This document shows positions 25,183 through 32,991 of a DNA stretch of 64,000 nt, one piece after another. Origin of the DNA: JADZAI01 sp046348585 (GTDB taxonomy: Bacteria > Pseudomonadota > Alphaproteobacteria > Micropepsales > Micropepsaceae); the NCBI GenBank assembly GCA_046348585.1, contig JAXMDZ010000001.1, positions 1-64,000 on the forward strand. Direction: 5' to 3'. The number at the start of each line of letters is the position of its first letter. Positions within the stretch are counted from its first letter, which is position 1. The notes beneath the pieces are model-generated. The model saw only the letters and a program-made list of their open reading frames with translations, was not told where the DNA came from and did not search any database. The position numbers and the translations under genes were made by a program.

Positions 25183-26751
25183 ATGTTCGATCTCGACGCA
25201 TTGCACAGCCTCGCCGACATCACGCGCATCCAGGCGAAGGCGCGCCCGGCCGAGATCGCCCACGTCTTCGAGGACCGGATCACGAGCTTCGGCGAACTGG
25301 ACGCCCGCGCCAGCCGCATCGCCAACGGCCTGATCGCGCTGGGTGCAAAGCCGCACAGCCGCATCGGCTATATCGGCATGAACTCCGACCGCTATTTCGA
25401 GACGGTCTATGGCTGCTTCAAGGCGAACGCCGTGCTGGTCGGCGTCAACTGGCGCCTGGCCCCGCCGGAGGTTTCCTATGTGCTGAACGACGCGGGCGCG
25501 GAGATCGTCTTCGTCGGGGCCGAGTTTGCGGGCATGGTCGAGGCGATCCGGAGCGAATTGAAGTCGGTGCGCCACATCATCGCGCTCGACGGCCCGCACA
25601 GCGACTGGCCGGTCTTCGACGCCTGGCGCGACGGCCAGTCCTCCGCCGACCCCAACCGTCCCATCGCCCCCGACGACGACGCGATCCAGCTCTACACCTC
25701 CGGCACCACCGGCCACCCCAAGGGCGTGCAGCTGACCAACGCCAACTACCTCGCCTTCATGGCGACGGCGCAGGAGGCGGGCTGGGCGAACTATGAGGCC
25801 GGCGAGGTCTGCCTCGTCGCGATGCCGAATTTCCACGTCGCGGGCCTCAACATGGGCGTGCTGACCGTCGCCGCCGGGGCCAAGGGCATCATCATGAAGC
25901 AGGTCGATCCGGTGAAGGTGCTGGACGCGGTGGAGGCCTACGGCATCGAAAACATGTTCCTGGTGCCGGCGGTCATCCAGTTCCTGATCGCGGTGCCCGA
26001 CATCAGGTCGCGCAAGCTCTCGACGCTGAAGCGCATCTTCTACGGCGCGTCGCCGATCTCGGACGAGGTGCTGCTGAAGGCGAAGGAATTGCTGGGCGCG
26101 GGCTTCACGCAGCTCTATGGCCTCACCGAGACGGTCGGCGGCGGCACCTTCCTCGCCCCCGAGGACCACGATCCGGCGCGCGGGCGTCTGCGCTCGTGCG
26201 GGCGGCCCTACCCCAAGTTCGAGGTCAAGGTGGTGGACGGCGCGGGCAGGACGCTGCCGGTCGGCGAGGTCGGCGAGATCCTGATCAAGTCGCCCTGCGT
26301 GATGAAGGGTTACTGGAACAAGCCCGACGCCACCGCCAAGGCGATCGTCGACGGCTGGTTCTACACCGGCGACGCCGGATATTTCGACGCCGACGGCTAT
26401 CTCTACATCCACGACCGGGTGAAGGACATGATCGTCTCAGGCGCGGAGAACGTCTATCCGGCCGAGGTCGAGAACGCCCTGATGAGCCACCCGGCCATCG
26501 CCGACGCCGCCGTCATCGGCGTGCCGGACGACAAATGGGGCGAGGCGGTCAAGGCCATCGTGGTGCTGAAGGCGGGCGTCGAGGCGAGCGCCGAGGACAT
26601 CATCGCCTTCTGCAAGACGCGCATCGCCGGCTACAAGACGCCCAAATCCATCGACTTCATCGCCGCCCTGCCGCGCAATCCTTCCGGCAAGATCCTGCGC
26701 CGCGAACTGCGCGACCCCTATTGGGCGGGCCGGGCGCGGCGGGTGAACTGA
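25183..26751 (+). CDS. Fatty-acyl-CoA ligase (FadD-type)
   Basis: 522 residues of the AMP-forming ligase family. P-loop LYTSGTTGHPKGVQLT, acyl/ATP motif QLYGLTETVGG, GWFYTGDAGYFDADGYLYIHDR and the C-terminal catalytic lysine region PRNPSGKILRREL are all intact. The length and the YWNKPDATAKA motif fit medium- to long-chain or steroid-side-chain acyl-CoA synthetases. The substrate cannot be fixed from sequence. It is followed by the TetR gene on the same strand, with a 111-base gap that contains the TetR gene's own promoter. Confidence 0.92.
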   Translation: MFDLDALHSLADITRIQAKARPAEIAHVFEDRITSFGELDARASRIANGLIALGAKPHSRIGYIGMNSDRYFETVYGCFKANAVLVGVNWRLAPPEVSYVLNDAGAEIVFVGAEFAGMVEAIRSELKSVRHIIALDGPHSDWPVFDAWRDGQSSADPNRPIAPDDDAIQLYTSGTTGHPKGVQLTNANYLAFMATAQEAGWANYEAGEVCLVAMPNFHVAGLNMGVLTVAAGAKGIIMKQVDPVKVLDAVEAYGIENMFLVPAVIQFLIAVPDIRSRKLSTLKRIFYGASPISDEVLLKAKELLGAGFTQLYGLTETVGGGTFLAPEDHDPARGRLRSCGRPYPKFEVKVVDGAGRTLPVGEVGEILIKSPCVMKGYWNKPDATAKAIVDGWFYTGDAGYFDADGYLYIHDRVKDMIVSGAENVYPAEVENALMSHPAIADAAVIGVPDDKWGEAVKAIVVLKAGVEASAEDIIAFCKTRIAGYKTPKSIDFIAALPRNPSGKILRRELRDPYWAGRARRVN

Positions 26752-26810
26752 CGGCGTCAGCGAAGGCGCGGATCCGAGGACTATCCCGCCCGGACGCGCC
26801 CTTCGGCGTC

Positions 26811-26855
26811 TGTCTATAGCACTGCTATAGACAGGCTGCTATAGCAGTGCTATAG
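26811..26855 (+). promoter_or_regulatory. Double palindromic operator overlapping the tetR promoter
   Basis: Two perfect 17-base palindromes, CTATAGCACTGCTATAG (26814-26830, extended to 23 bases at 26811-26833) and CTATAGCAGTGCTATAG (26839-26855), lie 25 bases centre to centre. They differ only in the central base and are each other's reverse complement. A promoter fits inside: TAGACA at 26828-26833, a 17-base spacer and TATAGA at 26851-26856, placing transcription start next to the ATG at 26863. This is a classic layout for autorepression by the adjacent TetR protein. Confidence 0.75.
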
Positions 26856-26862
26856 AGCCGGC

Positions 26863-27420
26863 ATGGACGCCCGCTCAAGCCTTGTCGCCGCCGCGCTGAA
26901 ACTGCTGGAAGAGTCCGGCGAGAGCGGCTTTTCCACGCGCGCGGCCTGCGCGATCGCCGGGGTGACGGCGCCGACGCTCTATCATCATTTCGGGACGGCG
27001 GACGGATTGCTGAGCGCGGCGATCGAGGCGGCTTTCGCCGCGTTCCTGAAATCCAAGCAGAACCAGGCGGGTGAGCGCGATCCGATCCGGGCGCTCAAGG
27101 GCGGCTGGGACGACTATGTCGCCTTCGCCGCGGCGCGCCCCAGGCTATACGCGGCCATGTTCGCCCGTGTGCTGCAGGGCGCGGACATTCCCGCCGCAAG
27201 GCAATCGCGCGGCATTCTGGAAGACCGGCTGGCGCGGATCGACGGCCTCGGCCGCCTCGCTCTGCCCGTCGCCGCCGCAGCGGACATCGCCTGGGCCTCG
27301 GCGCATGCGGCCGCCGTGCTGTTCGTCGCGTCGCCCGGCGCGCCGCCGTCGCCCAGGACGATCGCCGCACTGCGCGAGGCCGCCATGTCAATCGTTCTGA
27401 AGCCGGCAAAGAAAGGCTAA
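26863..27420 (+). CDS. TetR-family transcriptional regulator
   Basis: 185 residues. The N-terminal DNA-binding domain has LEESGESGFSTRAACAIAGV and the recognition helix TAPTLYHHFGTADGLL. The ligand domain is Ala-rich with no recognised motif. The ATG is only six bases after the proposed -10 box and lacks a Shine-Dalgarno sequence, so the mRNA may be leaderless. The gene is followed, four bases later, by an SDR gene in the same direction, so the repressor probably controls itself and that enzyme. Confidence 0.9.
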   Translation: MDARSSLVAAALKLLEESGESGFSTRAACAIAGVTAPTLYHHFGTADGLLSAAIEAAFAAFLKSKQNQAGERDPIRALKGGWDDYVAFAAARPRLYAAMFARVLQGADIPAARQSRGILEDRLARIDGLGRLALPVAAAADIAWASAHAAAVLFVASPGAPPSPRTIAALREAAMSIVLKPAKKG

Positions 27421-27423
27421 GCC

Positions 27424-28401
27424 ATGAGAATCGCGGTTTCGGGCGCTTCTGGATTTCTGGGCGGCAGGCTGGTGCCCGCCCTGGTCGCCGCCGGGCACGA
27501 GGTGTTCGCCCTTGCGCGCTCGCCCGGCGCGGCGCGCACGGCCGAGGCGCTGGGCGCGACGGCCATCGATGGCGATCTGAATGCGCCGCCGCTGAAGCTG
27601 CCGCCCTGCGACGCCGTGATCCATGCCGCAGCCCATTTCCGCTTCACCGGTCCGCGCGAAGCCTTCCGCCGCGCCAATGTCGCGGGTACCCGCGCCCTGC
27701 TCGACGCGGCCCGCGAGGCCGGCGCGCGCCGTTTCGTCTATGTCAGCGCCGCCGCCGTCGTCATGGACGACAAGGGCAGTCCGCTGGCCGGGGTGGACGA
27801 GACGGCCCCGATATTCCCGGAGAGCTTCTCCCCCTATATCGCGACGAAGGCGGAGGCCGAGACGCTGGTGCGCGCGGCGAACGGGCCGGACTTCACGACC
27901 GTCGCGTTGAGGCCTCCGGGCATCTGGGGCGGCGGGGATGCGTTTTCGAGCACATTGCCGCAGCTCGTGAAGCGGCGTCAGTTCGGCTTTGTCGGCGGGG
28001 GCCGCTTCGGCTGCGTCACCTGTCATGTCGACAATGTCGTCGAAGCGCTGATCTGTGCGCTCGACCGGGGGCGCGGCGGCGCGGCCTATTTCATCAACGA
28101 TCCCGAACCGACGACGCTGCGCGACTTCCTGACAAGAGTCGCCGCAGCGCTTGGCCTGAAGATCGATCGTGCGCCGAGCCTGCCTTATGGCGTCGCCTGG
28201 GTGCTCGGCGGATTGATGGAGGGCTGGGCTCGGGCGACCCGCGCCAAGAACGACCCGCCGATGTCGCGCACCATGGTGCGGCTGATCGGCCGCCCCTTCA
28301 CCACCGACGACAGCAAGGCGCGGGCCGAGCTCGGCTATTTCGGGCGGGTATCGCGTGCCGAGGGGCTTGGATCATATGCCGCCGCACCGGCGCAAAGTTA
28401 G
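27424..28401 (+). CDS. NAD(P)-dependent epimerase/dehydratase family (extended SDR)
   Basis: 325 residues. N-terminal Rossmann motif SGASGFLGG, the catalytic Tyr-Lys pair in SPYIATKAEAE, and RPPGIWGGG typical of the 3-beta-HSD/dihydroflavonol reductase-like extended SDRs. It is likely a reductase of a ketone or aldehyde. It shares a transcript with the TetR repressor upstream, so its substrate or product may be the effector; that is inference. Confidence 0.88.
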   Translation: MRIAVSGASGFLGGRLVPALVAAGHEVFALARSPGAARTAEALGATAIDGDLNAPPLKLPPCDAVIHAAAHFRFTGPREAFRRANVAGTRALLDAAREAGARRFVYVSAAAVVMDDKGSPLAGVDETAPIFPESFSPYIATKAEAETLVRAANGPDFTTVALRPPGIWGGGDAFSSTLPQLVKRRQFGFVGGGRFGCVTCHVDNVVEALICALDRGRGGAAYFINDPEPTTLRDFLTRVAAALGLKIDRAPSLPYGVAWVLGGLMEGWARATRAKNDPPMSRTMVRLIGRPFTTDDSKARAELGYFGRVSRAEGLGSYAAAPAQS

Positions 28402-28488
28402 GCTTGCACAGGCCCACGACCGGTGCACCAATCCGGCATCGCAATCTTAGAACAAGGCCGCCCCGGCGCGGCCGTGGGGAGACTTCGC

Positions 28489-29664
28489 ATGGCCATCAAG
28501 CTTCGCAACGGCATCTTTCTGGCGCCCTTCCATCCGCTGGACGAGGACCCGACGCTGTGCATCCACCGCGACCTTGAGCTGATCGAGCATCTCGACCGCC
28601 TCGGCTATGAGGAAGCCTGGATCGGCGAGCACCATTCGGCGGGCTTCGAGATCATCGCCAGCCCCGAGGTCTTCATCGCCGCGGCGGCCGAGCGCACCCG
28701 CTCGATCAAGCTCGGCACCGGCGTCGTCTCGCTGCCCTATCACTCGCCGCTGACCACCGCCAACCGCATCATCCAGCTCGACCACCAGACGCGCGGCCGC
28801 GTGATGTTCGGCGTCGGCCCGGGCCTGCTGCCCTCCGACGCCTTCCAGCTGGGCGTCGATCCCTCGACCCAGCGCGACCGCATGGTCGAGGGGCTTGAGG
28901 TGATCCTCAAGCTGTTCGCCGGCGAGCGCGTCACCCACAAGAGCGACTGGTTCACGCTCGACAACGCGATCTGCCAGCTGAGGCCCTATACCTGGCCGCA
29001 TCCGGAAATCGCCGTCGCCTCGTCGATGACGCCCTCGGGCGGCAAGCTGGCCGGACGCCACGGCTTCGGCATGCTCTGCGTCGCCGCCACCCAGGCCGGC
29101 GGCTACGACGCGCTCGGCGTCAACTGGAAGATCGCCAACGACGTCGCGGCCGAGAACGGCCGCACCATGGACCCCGAGAAGCTGCGCCTCGTCGGCCCGG
29201 TGCATATCGCCGAGACCAAGGAGCAGGCGATGGCGAACGTGCGCTACGGCTATCACAAATGGGCGCAGTACTTCGCCAATCTCAGCCCGCTCAACATCAA
29301 CCAGGACCCCAACGAGGATCCGCTGGAGCGCGGCATCCGCGAGGGCACCATCGTCGTCGGCACGCCGGACGACGCCATCGCCCAGATCCGCCGCCTGCAG
29401 GCCAAGCAGGGCGAGTTCGGCGCGTTCCTGCAGCTCGCCCATAACTGGGCGAACTGGGAGGCGACCAAGAAGTCCTACGAGCTGTGGCAGCGCCACGTGA
29501 CGCCGGTCATCAACAACGTCAACGCGAACCGCATCGACAGCTACGAGGACGTGCGCGAGCACGGCGCGAAATACATGGGCGCGGCGGTGAACGCGGCGAT
29601 GGCGACGCTGCAGAAGCACCAGGCCGAGGAAGCGGCCAAGCAGCCGAAGTCCGCGGCGGAGTGA
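28489..29664 (+). CDS. LLM-class flavin-dependent monooxygenase
   Basis: 391 residues of the bacterial luciferase-like fold; ATG chosen after GGGGAGA. Typical segments are FLAPFHPLDEDPTL, YEEAWIGEHHSAGFE, TRSIKLGTGVVSLPYHSP and GRVMFGVGPGLLPSDAF. The pattern (GEHHSAGFE, PLTTANRI) belongs to FMN-dependent, reductase-coupled members such as alkane, nitrilotriacetate and aromatic ring monooxygenases. The partner flavin reductase is not nearby. The next gene (L7/L12-like) starts four bases after the stop. Confidence 0.9.
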   Translation: MAIKLRNGIFLAPFHPLDEDPTLCIHRDLELIEHLDRLGYEEAWIGEHHSAGFEIIASPEVFIAAAAERTRSIKLGTGVVSLPYHSPLTTANRIIQLDHQTRGRVMFGVGPGLLPSDAFQLGVDPSTQRDRMVEGLEVILKLFAGERVTHKSDWFTLDNAICQLRPYTWPHPEIAVASSMTPSGGKLAGRHGFGMLCVAATQAGGYDALGVNWKIANDVAAENGRTMDPEKLRLVGPVHIAETKEQAMANVRYGYHKWAQYFANLSPLNINQDPNEDPLERGIREGTIVVGTPDDAIAQIRRLQAKQGEFGAFLQLAHNWANWEATKKSYELWQRHVTPVINNVNANRIDSYEDVREHGAKYMGAAVNAAMATLQKHQAEEAAKQPKSAAE

Positions 29665-29668
29665 TCCC

Positions 29669-30040
29669 ATGGACTGGAAGACCATCGTCATCATCGCGGG
29701 CGTCTTCCTGATCGGCCTGCTGCTCGGCCGGAATCTGAGCGGGCGCGGCGGCGGCGGGGGCGGTTCGCTGCCCGCCGCACCGGCTCGCCCGGCCACGCCC
29801 GCCGAGGGCGGCCTGAGGGGGCTCGAGTCCGGCACGCATGGCGTTCGCCTGCTCGATGGCGGCCCCAACAAGATCGCCGTCATCAAGGAGCTGCGGGCGC
29901 TGACCGGGCTTGGCCTGAAGGAAACGAAGGATCTGGTCGAGGCCGCGCCCTGCCGCGTCATCGCCCATGTCTCGCGCGAGTCGGCCGAGCGGGCCGCCGT
30001 CCTGCTGCGCAATGCGGGCGCGACGGCCGAGACCGACTGA
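29669..30040 (+). CDS. Membrane-anchored ribosomal protein L7/L12 C-terminal-domain protein
   Basis: 123 residues. One N-terminal transmembrane helix (about residues 5-20, IVIIAGVFLIGLLLG), then a Gly/Pro/Ala-rich linker, and from residue 65 a close match to the L7/L12 C-terminal domain: PNKIAVIKELRALTGLGLKE, TKDLVEAAPCRV and a final AGA turn. In ribosomal L7/L12 this domain recruits translation GTPases; here the dimerisation N-domain is replaced by a membrane anchor. So it may hold a translation-factor- or protease-adaptor-like module at the inner membrane. Function unknown. It lies four bases after the LLM gene and is convergent with a glycosyltransferase. Confidence 0.8.
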   Translation: MDWKTIVIIAGVFLIGLLLGRNLSGRGGGGGGSLPAAPARPATPAEGGLRGLESGTHGVRLLDGGPNKIAVIKELRALTGLGLKETKDLVEAAPCRVIAHVSRESAERAAVLLRNAGATAETD

Positions 30041-30045
30041 CGACC

Positions 30046-31275
30046 TCAGAACCTCTTGAGCCGCTCGGCCAGCGCGGCGGCGTTGACGGTGAGCGGCTTG
30101 TGCGGGCGCGACCAGTCGGTGTCGGCGGCGCGCGCCTCGAAGATCGCATAGGGCAGCCCGGACGAGCCGAAGAGGTTCATGTGGGCGAACATCCAGTGCG
30201 GCTCGGACTCGATGTCCACGACCAGCGTGCCGGGGTGGCAGAAGACGGTGTTGAAAAGCGCCGACCCCGCCGCGCCGACGACGATCGCCGACGACGAGAA
30301 ACAGGCGATCTGCGCCCGCATCGGCATCGTGTGCGGCCTGACCTCCTCGAAGCCCAGAGCCTCAAGCCGCGCCACGACTTCATCCTCGTTGAGCATCGGG
30401 CGCGGCGCCCGGCCGCCCGGACCCCAGCCGCGGCGCGAGACATAGAGCCTCCGCCCGGCGCGGGGGACGCCGTAGCGCTCGCGCAGGCCGGCGAAGACGG
30501 CGCGCGCCGGATCGTCGAGCAGGCCGTGGGTCGTGCGGTTGGAGGGAATGACGGCGTGCTCCAGCGCATAGGCGAGGCCCGGTCGCTGCATCTCGATGCG
30601 CGTCGCTGGCACGCCCGCGAGCGTCAGCAGATCGGCCATCGAGCGGGTCATGGATGGGGCGAGCACGGTGGCGTCGGGCGGCCAGCCGTCCCGCGCGGCG
30701 AGCTTCGGCATCACGCGGAAGATGAACGCGCCGTAGTTATGGCCTTCGAGCGAGGCCAGCGAGACGACCGGTCCGCGTAGCCGCCGCAGCGGCCGGTCGC
30801 GGTCGCCGAGGCGGAAATTGTTTTCGCCGGGGCCGGGCGAGAGGCCGAGATATTCGTTCTGGAAATCGTCGCCCGCCATGAGGTGCGCGGCATAGCGGCC
30901 GAACTCGCCGTCCTGCAGATAGGCGTCGTCGCCGAACCATCGCCCGTCGCGCGTCACATAGCTGCGCGAGCCGATCTGCACGAGGTCGCGGGCGCGGATC
31001 GTGAAGGGGGGCGGCGAAGGAAGCGTCAGCGGGCCGGCGTCTTTCAGCAGCCCCGCCCCGTCCGGGTCGTCGTGGAAGATGGGGCCGGGCCGCGTCGTGA
31101 AACGCTGCGCGTCCGGCGGCTCGACATGGACGGCGAGATCGCCGGGCGTCCGCAAGGCGGCGGCGTCGATGCGCGGCAGCGACAGCGGCGGCTGATAGAC
31201 GACCCGTTCGGGTAGGCCGGCCTTTTCGCCTGCGCGGGCGCTGAGGCGCGCAGCGAGTCGCCGCATCACGCCCAT
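30046..31275 (-). CDS. Glycosyltransferase family 61 (DUF563) protein
   Basis: 409 residues. The C-terminal half has the family features SNRTTHGLLDDPARA, a YVSRRGWGPGGR segment, LNEDEVVARLEALGFEEV, and the donor-binding stretch VVGAAGSALFNTVFCHPGT. The N-terminal region is hydrophilic and could bind an acceptor. Such enzymes add sugars such as xylose to glycans in eukaryotes; bacterial members probably act on cell-surface polysaccharides. No other polysaccharide genes are adjacent. Confidence 0.85.
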   Translation of the reverse strand: MGVMRRLAARLSARAGEKAGLPERVVYQPPLSLPRIDAAALRTPGDLAVHVEPPDAQRFTTRPGPIFHDDPDGAGLLKDAGPLTLPSPPPFTIRARDLVQIGSRSYVTRDGRWFGDDAYLQDGEFGRYAAHLMAGDDFQNEYLGLSPGPGENNFRLGDRDRPLRRLRGPVVSLASLEGHNYGAFIFRVMPKLAARDGWPPDATVLAPSMTRSMADLLTLAGVPATRIEMQRPGLAYALEHAVIPSNRTTHGLLDDPARAVFAGLRERYGVPRAGRRLYVSRRGWGPGGRAPRPMLNEDEVVARLEALGFEEVRPHTMPMRAQIACFSSSAIVVGAAGSALFNTVFCHPGTLVVDIESEPHWMFAHMNLFGSSGLPYAIFEARAADTDWSRPHKPLTVNAAALAERLKRF

Positions 31276-31303
31276 GGCGGCCTCGCGGACGCCCGCCGCC
31301 GCA

Positions 31304-32251
31304 TCACGCGCCGGCGGCGTTCAGCGCGGCGAGCGTCGCCGCGTCCAGCTTCAGCGCCGCCGCGCGGGCGAGATCGCGCAGCTGATCGGCGCTGGTGGCG
31401 CTGGCGATCGGCGCGGTGACGCTGGGACGGGCCATCAGCCAGGCGAGCGCCACCTGCGCCGGGGTCGCGTCGTGGCGCTCGGCCGCCGCGTCGAGCGCCG
31501 CGAGGATCGCAAGGCCGCGCGGATTGAGGAAGCGCTTCATGCCGCCGCCGCGCGGGCTTTTGCCGAAATCGGCCTCCGAGCGGTATTTGCCGGTCAGGAA
31601 CCCGCTCGCCAGCGCGAAATAGGGAATGACGCCGAGCCCCTCGCGGGCGCACAGATCCTCGAACGCGCCTTCGTAGAGGCCGCGTTCGTAGAGATTGTAG
31701 TGCGGCTGCACGACGGCGTAGCGGGCGCGTCCGGCCCCCTCGCCCGCCTTCAGCGCCGCTTCGAGGCCGGCCGCGTCATAGTTCGAGCCGCCGACTGCGC
31801 GCACCTTGCCGGCGTCGACCAGCGTACGGTGCGCCTCCAGCGTTTCCTCGATCGGCGTCGCCGGATCGGGGAAGTGCGAGAAATAGAGATCGATGCGGTC
31901 GGTCTGAAGCCGCTTCAGCGAGGCCTCCGCCCCGGCGAGGATATGGGCGCGGCCGAGGCCCTTGCCGCCCTCGCCCATGTCCTGTCCGACCTTGGTGATG
32001 AGGACGACGCGATCACGGACGCCGCGCGCCTTCATCCATTTGCCGATCACCGTTTCGGATTCGCCGCCCGCATGGCCGGGCGCCCAGCGCGAATAGACGT
32101 CGGCCGTGTCGATGGCGTTGAAGCCGGCGTCGAGAAAGGCGTCGAGCACCGCGAACGAGGCCGCCTCGTCCGCGGTCCAGCCGAACACGTTGCCGCCGAG
32201 CACCAGCGGAGCGATCGAAAGGCCCGACGGGCCGAGCGCGCGCATCTCCAT
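31304..32251 (-). CDS. Aldo/keto reductase
   Basis: 315 residues. TIM-barrel AKR with FNAIDTADVYSRWAPG (catalytic Asp and Tyr), the Lys in VVLITKVGQDMG, and the His in DLYFSHFPDP. NADPH-binding residues lie in the C-terminal IASATSADQL region. It is likely a general aldehyde/ketone reductase of the AKR Tas/YhdN group. The ATG at 32251 is 14 bases after the GST gene, in the same direction, so the pair is probably co-transcribed. Confidence 0.92.
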   Translation of the reverse strand: MEMRALGPSGLSIAPLVLGGNVFGWTADEAASFAVLDAFLDAGFNAIDTADVYSRWAPGHAGGESETVIGKWMKARGVRDRVVLITKVGQDMGEGGKGLGRAHILAGAEASLKRLQTDRIDLYFSHFPDPATPIEETLEAHRTLVDAGKVRAVGGSNYDAAGLEAALKAGEGAGRARYAVVQPHYNLYERGLYEGAFEDLCAREGLGVIPYFALASGFLTGKYRSEADFGKSPRGGGMKRFLNPRGLAILAALDAAAERHDATPAQVALAWLMARPSVTAPIASATSADQLRDLARAAALKLDAATLAALNAAGA

Positions 32252-32265
32252 GACCGTCTCCGCCC

Positions 32266-32961
32266 TCAGCGTTGCAGGATCGAGCGCGCGCCTTCGACGG
32301 CCTTCTTCGCCGCGTCGCCGTCGGTGTCCTTGGGCAGGTCGCGGGGCGCGGGAACCTTGAGGCCGCGCTGCACGGCCTCGCGCGCCTCGATCGCCGCCAG
32401 CCAGCGCAGCAGATTGTCGAGGCCCTCGACGTTGACGCCCGACCAGGGATGGATGCGCACCCACGAGAAATTGGCGATGTCGGCGATCGAATAGTCGCCC
32501 GCCAGATATTCGTTGTCCTTCAGATGGCCGTCGAGCACTTCGAACAGGCGGCGGCTCTCGTTGCGGTAGCGGTCGATGGCCGGCTGATAGACCTCGTGCC
32601 AGTAGCGGCCGAAGACGTTGGCCTGGCCCATCATCGGGCCGACGCCGCCCATCTGGAACATCACCCACTGGATGACGCGGCTGCGCCCTTTGGCGTCGGA
32701 CGGCATCAGCGCGCCCGCCTTCTCGGCGAGATAGATCATGATCGCGCCGGACTCGAACACCGGGAAATCGCCGGCCTCGTGATCGACGATCGCCGGGATG
32801 CGCCCGTTCGGGTTGATCTTCAGGAACCAGGGTTCCTTCTGCTCCATCTTCTGCATGTTGATGGGCGTGACGTGGTAGGCGAGGCCGAGTTCCTCCAGCG
32901 TGATGGAGGCTTTCCAGCCATTGGGCGTGGCGGCGGTGTAGAGCGTGATCGGTGCGGTCAT
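32266..32961 (-). CDS. Glutathione S-transferase (Nu/YghU-like)
   Basis: 231 residues. The thioredoxin-like N-domain has TLYTAATPNGWKASITLEE and NPNGRIPAIVDHEAG, which is the pattern of the E. coli YghU/YfcG Nu-class enzymes that use two glutathione molecules or disulfide reduction; FESGAIMIYLAEKAG is the usual Glu-Ser glutathione contact. The C-terminal helical domain is complete. It lies immediately upstream of an aldo/keto reductase, so the two may handle electrophile or carbonyl stress. Confidence 0.92.
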   Translation of the reverse strand: MTAPITLYTAATPNGWKASITLEELGLAYHVTPINMQKMEQKEPWFLKINPNGRIPAIVDHEAGDFPVFESGAIMIYLAEKAGALMPSDAKGRSRVIQWVMFQMGGVGPMMGQANVFGRYWHEVYQPAIDRYRNESRRLFEVLDGHLKDNEYLAGDYSIADIANFSWVRIHPWSGVNVEGLDNLLRWLAAIEAREAVQRGLKVPAPRDLPKDTDGDAAKKAVEGARSILQR

Positions 32962-32991
32962 GCGTGAGGGTCCGGGGCTTTGGGGGGCGAT

